From Acidobacteriota bacterium (GTDB lineage Bacteria; Acidobacteriota; Terriglobia; Terriglobales; Acidobacteriaceae), in the NCBI GenBank assembly GCA_031296105.1, contig JARLGJ010000013.1, positions 22,137 through 86,136 on the forward strand: a stretch of 64,000 nucleotides of DNA, read 5' to 3'. Shown in pieces: positions 36,246 through 43,224 of this stretch; positions within the stretch are counted from its first letter, which is position 1; every line of letters begins with the position of its first letter. Under the pieces are notes generated by a model. The model did no database searches, was not told where the DNA came from, and saw only the letters and a program-made list of their open reading frames with translations. The position numbers and the translations under genes are program-made.

Positions 36246-37127
36246 CTAATCCTGCTCGGCTGCGATTCGCGGCAATACTGCCGTCAGCAACGCCAAAAAC
36301 GTGCTGCGCACGCGCTCCGTGGTGGCCAGCACCTCTTCATGGCACAACTCGCCTTCGCCCAGTCCGGCGGCCATGTTGGTAACGCACGACAAGGCCAGCA
36401 CGCGCAGTCCCATGTGCCGCGCCACAATCACCTCGGGCACGGTGGACATACCCACCAGGTCGGCGCCGATGGTGCGCAGGAAGCGAATCTCCGCCGGCGT
36501 CTCGTAGCTCGGTCCGGCCAGCGCGGCGTACACGCCTTCCTTTAAATCGTATCCCATCGCGGCGGCGGCCTGCTGTGCAATACGGCGGAAGCGCGCGTCG
36601 TAAGCCTCGCTCATGCCGGGAAAGCGCGGCCCCAGGCGCTCGTCATTGGCCCCGGACAGGGGATTGGCGCACTGCAAATTGATGTGGTCGCTCAGCAGCA
36701 CCAGCGCGCCCTGCCCGTAGGCGGGATTGATGCCGCCGGCGGCGTTGGTCAGCACCAGACGGCGCACGCCCAAACGGGCCAGCACCCGCACCGGAAAGGC
36801 CGACTCGCGGGCCGTGTAGCCTTCGTACTGATGCACCCGTCCCTGCATGGCGGCCACGGTTAGCCCACCCAGCTTGCCAATCACCAGGCGTCCCGCGTGG
36901 CCCACGGCCGTGGAGCGCGGGAAGTGCGGAATCTCTCCGTAAGGAATCACCACCGCGTCGTGCAGCGAATCGGCGAACGCGCCCAGCCCGGAGCCGAGGA
37001 TCACCGCAACTTCCGGATGGCTGAGACCCTCTTTGTTCGATAGCGCCATGCGTATGTTCATCGCGGCTGATTCCGCGAGGGTGTACTCGTCGTGCATAAG
37101 GTGCCGTGCGTCTTCCGGCAGGCTCAT
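36246..37127 (-). CDS. Purine-nucleoside phosphorylase, trimeric class
   Basis: 293 residues. VILGSGLGAFAD, HFPRSTAVGHAGRLVIGKLGG, LTNAAGGINPAYGQGALVLLSDHINL, AGPSYETPAEIRFLRTIGADLVGMSTVPEVIVARH are the phosphate- and base-binding motifs of the PNP/MTAP family. It splits purine (deoxy)nucleosides into base and (deoxy)ribose-1-phosphate. Its ATG overlaps the stop of the transporter gene (ATGA), so expression is coupled to nucleoside uptake. Confidence 0.95.
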   Translation of the reverse strand: MSLPEDARHLMHDEYTLAESAAMNIRMALSNKEGLSHPEVAVILGSGLGAFADSLHDAVVIPYGEIPHFPRSTAVGHAGRLVIGKLGGLTVAAMQGRVHQYEGYTARESAFPVRVLARLGVRRLVLTNAAGGINPAYGQGALVLLSDHINLQCANPLSGANDERLGPRFPGMSEAYDARFRRIAQQAAAAMGYDLKEGVYAALAGPSYETPAEIRFLRTIGADLVGMSTVPEVIVARHMGLRVLALSCVTNMAAGLGEGELCHEEVLATTERVRSTFLALLTAVLPRIAAEQD

Positions 37128-38362
37128 AGCAACACTCCCACAATGCAGGCGGACATCAGGTTGGCGGCCGTTCCGGCCAGCATGGCCTTAAAGCCGATGC
37201 GCGCCATGTCGGCCCGGCGCGAAGGAGCCAGCGCTCCCAGGCCGCCAATCTGGATGCCGATGGAGCTGAAGTTGGCAAAGCCGCAAAGCGCGAAGGTGGC
37301 AATGGTAAACGAGCGCGGGTCGAGCATGGCCTTCTGCGGTCCCAACATGCCAAAGGCCACCAGCTCGTTCAGCACCATGCGCGTTCCCAACAGGTTGCCG
37401 ATAGCCCGGCAGTCGTGCCACGGCACGCCGATGATCCACGCGATGGGCGCGAAGAGCACGCCCAGTATCTGCTCCAGGCCGGTAGGGAAATACATAAATC
37501 CGTGGCGCGCCAGCACATTGTGCGCGCCGCCCAGCATGGCGTTGATCAGGAAAATAATGGAGATAAAGCTGATGAGCATGGCGGCCACGTTCAGGGCCAG
37601 CCCCAGACCGTCGGAGGTGCCCTTGGAGGCTGCTTCCAACACGTTCGAGGCGCGGTCGCCCTTGGGCAGTTCGGCGCCCGCGGCGGTCTCCGGCGTGCCC
37701 GTCTCGGGCACCAGCATTTTGGCCACGGTAATGGTTCCCGGTGCGGTCATGATAACCGCCGCCAGCAGGTGTGCCGGAGAGACTCCGGTGGCAATATAGG
37801 CGCTCATGATGGAGCCGGAGACGTGCGCCATGCCGGCCGTCATCACCACCATCAGCTCGCTCTCGGTGAGCCGCGGCAGAAACGGGCGAATGGTCAAAGG
37901 AGCTTCCGTCTGGCCCATCACAATCGAAGCCGCCACGTTCAATGACTCGGCGCCGCTGGCGCCCATCGTGCGCTCCATCACCCAGGCCGCGCCGCGGATG
38001 ACCACCTGCATGACGCCGAAGTAATAGAGGATGGTGAACAGGGCGGAGATGAAGATGATGGCGGGCAGCACCTGCAGGCCGAAGATGAAGCCAACCTTGC
38101 TGAGCGCCGCCGGCCTGCCCAGCTCGCCGAAGACGAAGGCCGATCCGGCAAAGGAGCAGTCCAGCAGCCACTTGGCTCCGGCGCCCGCGCGCTCAATGGC
38201 GTACTGCCCCCAGCGGGAGCGGGTCACGATCACCGCAAACAGAATCTGCAGCGTGACGCCGATGCCAACCGTCTTCCAACGTATGGATTTACGGTTGGTC
38301 GAAAACAGCCAACAGGCGCCAAGGATCAGCACCAGGCCCAGAATTCCGGTAAAACGTCCCAT
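37124..38362 (-). CDS. nupC: Concentrative nucleoside transporter (CNT family)
   Basis: 412 residues, about nine to ten hydrophobic helices. Family motif GQTEAPLTIRPFLP and the later NLVG-like GTRMVLNELVAFGML and FALCGFANFSSIGIQIGGLGALAP identify a NupC/CNT cation-coupled nucleoside importer of the inner membrane. ATG 38362 with GAGGCTGGA upstream; the 33 residues before it in frame overlap deoA and are rejected. Only 10 bases after the deoA stop. Confidence 0.94.
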   Translation of the reverse strand: MGRFTGILGLVLILGACWLFSTNRKSIRWKTVGIGVTLQILFAVIVTRSRWGQYAIERAGAGAKWLLDCSFAGSAFVFGELGRPAALSKVGFIFGLQVLPAIIFISALFTILYYFGVMQVVIRGAAWVMERTMGASGAESLNVAASIVMGQTEAPLTIRPFLPRLTESELMVVMTAGMAHVSGSIMSAYIATGVSPAHLLAAVIMTAPGTITVAKMLVPETGTPETAAGAELPKGDRASNVLEAASKGTSDGLGLALNVAAMLISFISIIFLINAMLGGAHNVLARHGFMYFPTGLEQILGVLFAPIAWIIGVPWHDCRAIGNLLGTRMVLNELVAFGMLGPQKAMLDPRSFTIATFALCGFANFSSIGIQIGGLGALAPSRRADMARIGFKAMLAGTAANLMSACIVGVLL

Positions 38363-38372
38363 TCCAGCCTCG

Positions 38373-39707
38373 CTATTGGGCAGAGTGTTGCTGCGTTCCG
38401 TCAATGCGCTGGCGCACCAGGGGCAGCGCTGGCTCGGGAGTATCCCTGATGGTCCAGGCATTGCCCAGGACCGCCAAAGCCTCCTCCAGCTTCGCAGGAT
38501 CGCTGTAATGCAGTGTACACAGAGGCTCGCCCGCCGTGACGGCTTCGCCTCTCTTTTTGTGGATGATCAGGCCGACGGCCGGGTCGATGGCTTCGTCCCA
38601 GCGGCGGCGCCCGCCGCCCAGCATGACGCCCGCCATGCCCACGGCTTCGCAGGCAATCGCCGTCACGTAGCCCGAGGATGCGGCCTTCAGCACCGTCTGG
38701 AACCTGGCCTGCGGCAGCCGTGAAAGGTCATCCACCGCGGACACGTCGCCGCGCTGCTCGCGCACCAGTTGACGGAAGCGCTCCAGGGCCTGTCCGTTGC
38801 GCAGCAAATCCAGGGTCAGGGCGCGGCCCTCTTCCACCGTGGCCGTGCGACCGCCCACCACAAACATGCTGGCGCAAAGTTCGACGGTCAGTTCCACCAG
38901 GTCGTCCAGCCCCGCAAAGTCGCCGCGCATCACGCGGATGCACTCGGCGGCCTCCAGGGCGTTGCCCACGGCGCGGCCCAGCGGCTGATCCATGTCCGTG
39001 ATGAGCGCCACCACTTTTTTGCCCATGCGCGTGCCGGTTTCCACCAGCAGGCGGGCCAGCGATTCGCTGTCCTCGGGGCGCTTCATAAAGGCTCCCGAGC
39101 CGGTCTTTACGTCCAGCACCAGGCCGTCAATGCCCTCGGCCAGTTTCTTGCTCATGATGGAGGCGCAGATCAGCGACTGGCTCTCCACCGTGCCGGTCAC
39201 GTCGCGCAGCGCGTACAGCTTTTTATCGGCCGGAGCCAGCTCGGCGGTCTGCCCAATCATGGCGCAGCCGATCTTGCCCAGGATGCGGCGGAACTCCTCC
39301 AGAGACAGGTTGACGTTGAAGCCGGGGATGGACTCCAGCTTGTCCAGCGTGCCGCCGGTGTGGCCTAGGCCGCGACCGCTGACCATGGGGACGTTGACGC
39401 CTCCGGCGGCCACCACCGGCGCCAGGATCAGCGACGTCTTGTCGCCCACGCCGCCAGTGGAATGCTTATCCACCTTGGCTCCTGGAATCTCCGGAAAGCC
39501 CAGCACGGTTCCAGAGTGCAGCATGGCCGAGGTCAGCGCCGCCGTCTCCTGGCGGTTCAGTCCGCGCAGCAAAGAGGCCATCAGGAACGAAGAGAGCTGG
39601 TAATCCGGGAGTTCACCGCTGGTGCAGCCGGAGACGATCCACTCAATCTCCTGCGGCGACAGCTCGTGGCCGTCGCGCTTTTTGCGAATCAGTTCGACGA
39701 AAAGCAT
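38373..39707 (-). CDS. deoA: Pyrimidine-nucleoside / thymidine phosphorylase
   Basis: 444 residues. MLFVELIRKKRDGHELSPQEI is the typical N-terminus; VDKHSTGGVGDKTSLILAP is the phosphate site and SGRGLGHTGGTLDKLESIPG the family signature; DVKTGSGAFMK is present. It releases thymine or uracil and (deoxy)ribose-1-phosphate. A GTG at 39731 could add eight residues but has no ribosome site and no family support. Confidence 0.96.
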   Translation of the reverse strand: MLFVELIRKKRDGHELSPQEIEWIVSGCTSGELPDYQLSSFLMASLLRGLNRQETAALTSAMLHSGTVLGFPEIPGAKVDKHSTGGVGDKTSLILAPVVAAGGVNVPMVSGRGLGHTGGTLDKLESIPGFNVNLSLEEFRRILGKIGCAMIGQTAELAPADKKLYALRDVTGTVESQSLICASIMSKKLAEGIDGLVLDVKTGSGAFMKRPEDSESLARLLVETGTRMGKKVVALITDMDQPLGRAVGNALEAAECIRVMRGDFAGLDDLVELTVELCASMFVVGGRTATVEEGRALTLDLLRNGQALERFRQLVREQRGDVSAVDDLSRLPQARFQTVLKAASSGYVTAIACEAVGMAGVMLGGGRRRWDEAIDPAVGLIIHKKRGEAVTAGEPLCTLHYSDPAKLEEALAVLGNAWTIRDTPEPALPLVRQRIDGTQQHSAQ

Positions 39708-39879
39708 CGGTTGCCGTTTCCGTGCAGGCACAAGAAAACCCGCATCGTATAGAGAATCAATCGGTTATCAAAACACATGGAGAGTAGCGCAACCTCGCGG
39801 CGGCGGGAAGCACAATTCCGGACGTGGCCCAAGGCAAGCAACGCGCGGCCCCGCCCCAACGGTGAGGCCGTGCGCAAAC

Positions 39880-40593
39880 TTACTTGGCGCCCAGTTCGCG
39901 GACGATGGCCACGCTCGAGCTGGCTCCCGCGCGATTGGCGCCGGCTTCCACCATGGCCAGCAGGTCGGCGGCCTTGCGGATGCCTCCGGCGGCCTTGACG
40001 CCAATGCTGGGGCCGACCACGCCGCGCATCAAAGCAACGTCGGCGGCGGTGGCTCCGGCCGAGGCAAAGCCCGTCGAGGTCTTCACAAAATCCACCCCGG
40101 CGGCAACCGCCAGTTGGCACACCAGCAGCTTTTCCTCGGTGGTCAGCAGCGCGGTCTCAATAATGACCTTCAGCAGCGCGCCTTTTCCGTGCGCAAGCTG
40201 GGCCAGCGAGCGCATCTCGGTCTGCACCAGGTCGCGGGCTCCGCTTTTGAGGGCGCCAATGTTGATGACCATGTCCAGTTCGGTGGCGCCCAGTCGAAGC
40301 GCGTCCGTGGCTTCGGCCAGCTTGGCCGTGCCGGTGGTGGCGCCCAGGGGAAAGCCGATGACCGTGCCCACTACAACCGGCGTGCCGCGCAGCTCGGACT
40401 TGCACTGGGCAATGTTCGAGGCGTTCACCATGACGGAGAAAAATCCGTATTCGGCGGCTTCGCGGCAAAGGGTGGAAACTTGCTGGCTGGTGGCCTCCGG
40501 CTTCAGGAGGGTGTGATCGATGAGCCCGGCCGCTAGGCGCCAGTCCTGCCGGATGGACTCGGCGGCGGGGAGAAGCGTAATAGTCTGTGACAT
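39880..40593 (-). CDS. deoC: Deoxyribose-phosphate aldolase
   Basis: 237 residues. IDHTLLKPEATSQQVSTLCREA at the start, KVIIETALLT with the activating Lys, and the Schiff-base Lys in FVKTSTGFASAGAT; GIKAAGGIR-type GVKAAGGIRKAADLL closes the barrel. It converts deoxyribose-5-phosphate to acetaldehyde and glyceraldehyde-3-phosphate, the outlet for deoxyribose freed by the phosphorylases. A deoB-like phosphopentomutase is not in the window. ATG 40593 with ACAGG upstream. Confidence 0.96.
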   Translation of the reverse strand: MSQTITLLPAAESIRQDWRLAAGLIDHTLLKPEATSQQVSTLCREAAEYGFFSVMVNASNIAQCKSELRGTPVVVGTVIGFPLGATTGTAKLAEATDALRLGATELDMVINIGALKSGARDLVQTEMRSLAQLAHGKGALLKVIIETALLTTEEKLLVCQLAVAAGVDFVKTSTGFASAGATAADVALMRGVVGPSIGVKAAGGIRKAADLLAMVEAGANRAGASSSVAIVRELGAK

Positions 40594-40611
40594 CCTGTAA
40601 CCTGCGTGTCC

Positions 40612-40630
40612 GGCGCGGACTACCCGCGCC
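40612..40630 (-). promoter_or_regulatory. GC-rich hairpin in the deoC leader
   Basis: GGCGCGG (40612-40618) and CCGCGCC (40624-40630) pair around ACTAC, 18 bases upstream of the deoC start. No T-tract, so not an obvious terminator. Confidence 0.45.
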
Positions 40631-40675
40631 GCAAAGATACCCATCCAGTGTACGGCCCGGAGGCCCGGCTCGTCG

Positions 40676-40793
40676 CTAGAGCGATTCCAGAAAAACTATA
40701 TCCATCCAAATCTTGTTCAGCCGTTGCCCGCTGCTGGTCGCAACGGCCCTTGTCTTTCCGCTTCGGGATCAAGCATTTCTGGCGCCGCTCTAG
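40676..40793 (-). ncRNA. Structured element, copy B (between hpt and deoC)
   Basis: On the minus strand the outer arms CTAGAGCG and CGCTCTAG pair (8 bp), then after a 3x3 internal loop CCAGAAA pairs with TTTCTGG. The inner stem GCCGTTGC / GCAACGGC (8 bp, perfect) carries the loop GACCAGCAGCGG. The core equals copy A at 22 of 23 positions; the closing stems have different sequence but the same architecture. The 5' arm includes the hpt stop codon and the 3' end lies 82 bases before deoC. Confidence 0.6.
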
Positions 40794-41305
40794 GGGACGA
40801 TGCAAATATCCGGCAGGTTGCGGTAGCGCTCGGCGTAATCCATGCCGTAGCCCACTACGAACTCGTCGGGAATTTCAAAGCCGGCGTAATCGGCCTGAAT
40901 CGGCTGCTGGCGGCGGCACTTCTTGTCCAAAAGCGCGGCAATGCGGAAGCTCCGCGGATGGTGCGCCAAGATCATTTTTTTCAGATAGCTGAGGGTTAAC
41001 CCGGTGTCCAGGATGTCTTCCACCAGGATGACGTTCTTACCTTCCATCGACTGGTCCACATCCTTCAGTAGCTTCACTTCGCCACTGTTTTGCTTCTGAT
41101 TCCCATAACTGGACACGGCGATGAAATCAAAGGTGGAATCCAGCGTGATTTGGCGGGAAAGGTCGCCGAGAAAGATGGCAGCGCCCTTAAGGACGCCAAT
41201 GAGAACCACCGGCTGGCCCGCGAAATCCTCCGAAATCTGCTTCCCCAGTTCAGCAACCCGGGCGGCAATCTGTTCGCGGGAGAAAAGCACTTTCAACTCT
41301 GGCAC
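40790..41305 (-). CDS. hpt: Hypoxanthine phosphoribosyltransferase
   Basis: 171 residues. PELKVLFSREQIAARVAELG at the start, VLIGVLKGAAIFLGDL, and the PRPP-binding VILVEDILDTGLTLSYL; FVVGYGMDYAERYRNLPDI is the conserved C-terminal loop. It recovers hypoxanthine and guanine released by the phosphorylase. GTG at 41305 has AGGAG 7 bases upstream. The open frame running up to 41386 looks like a signal peptide but overlaps the promoter -10 box and is not part of the protein. Confidence 0.95.
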   Translation of the reverse strand: MPELKVLFSREQIAARVAELGKQISEDFAGQPVVLIGVLKGAAIFLGDLSRQITLDSTFDFIAVSSYGNQKQNSGEVKLLKDVDQSMEGKNVILVEDILDTGLTLSYLKKMILAHHPRSFRIAALLDKKCRRQQPIQADYAGFEIPDEFVVGYGMDYAERYRNLPDICIVP

Positions 41306-41363
41306 GGAACGGCTCCTAAAAACCTGCCCAACGGCAGGGAATAAGAAAAGAGATAGTAGAAGG

Positions 41364-41369
41364 ATTATA
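41364..41369 (-). promoter_or_regulatory. -10 box for hpt
   Basis: TATAAT on the minus strand, 58 bases before the hpt GTG; no clear -35. It lies in the 194-base space shared with the divergent adenosine deaminase gene, where TATGAT at 41447-41452 is a possible -10 for the other direction. Confidence 0.5.
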
Positions 41370-41499
41370 CGAAAGCTGCAAGCCAACTGGCACCTTGCGG
41401 GGCCTTACCGCATCGGCCGCGCGGGACTCCGAGGCGTGTTTCGCGATATGATTTGGTGTTCTCACCGTTGAGAATCAGGAAAAAGCATTGGAGGATGGA

Positions 41500-43134
41500 A
41501 TGCGCCAGCGCAGCGCACTAAATGTATTGGCATTGCTCCTGGTAGGAGCACTTGCCACTGGTGCCCAGGCCGGCCAGATCCAGGCCTTCAAGAACACCCC
41601 GGCGCGTCCGGCGACGGCTGCCCACGAGGTGGCCAAGGATTCCCGTGAGGCCCGCGAAGCGCGCGAGGCCCGGGAGTCGGCTGAGTCCCATCCCGACACC
41701 CCCGAGGGACGCACTGAAAAGACCCTCCTTGAGGCTCGCAGCAACCAGGGCGCGCTTTACGCCCTTTTGAAGGAAATGCCCAAGGGCGGCGACCTGCACA
41801 ACCACCTGACCGGCGCGGTCTATGCCGAGAGCCTGGTGGAGTTTGCCGCCGAATCCGGCCTGTGCGTGGACCGCGCGAGCATGGCGCTGGCCAAGCCTCC
41901 CTGCCAGGCGGATCAGGAAGAAGCCAAGGACGCCCTGACCAGCAACTCCCTGCGCTCGCAGATGATCGACGCCTGGTCGATGCGCGGCATGAGGGCGGGT
42001 ATGGACGGCCACGATCATTTCTTTGACACCTTCGGCAAATTCAGCCCCGCCACCGACCCCCATATCGGAAACATCCTGGCCGAGGTGGTACGCCGCGCCG
42101 CCGACAGCAACGTGCAATACCTGGAGCTGATGTACTCGTTCGACCGCGGACGCGCCGCCGCCCTGGGTTTGCAGGCTGGCTACGAGGCGGACTTGGCTGC
42201 ATTGCGCCAAAAGATTCTGAATCAGGATTTTGCCGACGCCGTGGCCGAGGCGCGCAAGAACCTGGACAGCATGGAGCAGGCGCGTCTGCAGCAGTTGAAC
42301 TGCCGCAGCACGCCCGAAGCGCACGGCGGCGCCTGCGCGGTGCACGTGCGCTACATCTACAGCATCTCGCGCTCTAAAAAGCCGGAGCAGGTCTTTGCCC
42401 AGATGCTGATGGGCTTTGAGCTGTCCAAGGCCGACCCGCGCGTGGTCTCCCTGAACCTGGTGGAACCCGAGGACTGGCGCGTGCCGATGGAAGATTACGA
42501 CCTGCACATGCGCATGCTGGCCTTTCTGCGCCCGCTCTATCCAGACGTGAAGCTCACCATGCACGCCGGTGAACTGCGCCCCGGACTGGTGCCTCCCGAC
42601 GGCATGCGCTTCCATATTCGCGAGGCCGTGGAAGTTGCCAAGGTTGAGCGCGTGGGCCACGGCGTGGACGTAATGTACGAAGAAAATCCGCACGAGCTGC
42701 TGGCCGAGATGGCCAAACGCAACGTGATGGTGGAGATCTGCCTGACCTCGAACGATGGCATTCTCGGCGTGAAGGGCAAGCAGCATCCCCTGGCGATGTA
42801 CCTGAAGGCGGGCGTACCGGTGGCACTGGCCACCGACGATGAGGGCGTGGCGCGCTCCGAGATCACGCGCGAATACGAGCGCGCCGTGCTGGACCAGGGA
42901 CTGGATTACGTGACGCTGAAGAAGATGGCGCGCACTAGCCTGGAACACGCCTTCCTGCCTGGGCTTAGCCTGTGGAGCGATGTCCACAAGTTCACCCCGG
43001 TGAAGGAATGCAGCGGCGAAAAGCTGGGCGGCCTCGCCTCGCACGACTGCCAGAAGTTTCTGAGCGGCAGCGAAAAGGCGCGCGAGGAGTGGCGCCTGGA
43101 ACATCGCTTTAGCGACTTCGAGGCAAAGTTCTAG
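41500..43134 (+). CDS. Secreted adenosine deaminase (ADGF-like)
   Basis: 544 residues. Signal peptide (about 1-24, LNVLALLLVGALATGAQA), an Arg/Glu/Ala-rich linker (about 45-65), then the metal-dependent deaminase barrel: GDLHNHLTGAVY (zinc His pair, 98-105 region), TMHAGELR (catalytic Glu), VGHGVDV and LATDDEGVARSE (catalytic Asp). Longer than cytosolic Add and with inserted segments like extracellular adenosine deaminases. GGAGG 5 bases before the ATG. Divergent from hpt and the import/salvage cluster, so it probably converts external adenosine to inosine for uptake. Confidence 0.9.
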   Translation: MRQRSALNVLALLLVGALATGAQAGQIQAFKNTPARPATAAHEVAKDSREAREAREARESAESHPDTPEGRTEKTLLEARSNQGALYALLKEMPKGGDLHNHLTGAVYAESLVEFAAESGLCVDRASMALAKPPCQADQEEAKDALTSNSLRSQMIDAWSMRGMRAGMDGHDHFFDTFGKFSPATDPHIGNILAEVVRRAADSNVQYLELMYSFDRGRAAALGLQAGYEADLAALRQKILNQDFADAVAEARKNLDSMEQARLQQLNCRSTPEAHGGACAVHVRYIYSISRSKKPEQVFAQMLMGFELSKADPRVVSLNLVEPEDWRVPMEDYDLHMRMLAFLRPLYPDVKLTMHAGELRPGLVPPDGMRFHIREAVEVAKVERVGHGVDVMYEENPHELLAEMAKRNVMVEICLTSNDGILGVKGKQHPLAMYLKAGVPVALATDDEGVARSEITREYERAVLDQGLDYVTLKKMARTSLEHAFLPGLSLWSDVHKFTPVKECSGEKLGGLASHDCQKFLSGSEKAREEWRLEHRFSDFEAKF

Positions 43135-43170
43135 AGCGGCCCGCGCTGCGCACGATGCTTTTTGCAAGAC

Positions 43171-43197
43171 GAAGGCCGCCCGCAGTGGGCGGCCTTC
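43171..43197. terminator. Bidirectional terminator between adenosine deaminase and GH3 genes
   Basis: GAAGGCCGCCC-GCAGT-GGGCGGCCTTC, an 11-bp stem; TTTTTGC lies on its left side, giving a T-run on the minus strand only for the complementary A-stretch, and CGCTTGC on the right. Confidence 0.85.
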
Positions 43198-43224
43198 GCT
43201 TGCTACGCGAATGCTTCTCGCGAA

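Noticed and set aside
41306..41386. Signal-peptide-like N-terminal extension of hpt
   Set aside because: Hpt is a cytoplasmic enzyme, the extension contains the TATAAT of its promoter, and GTG 41305 has a proper AGGAG.
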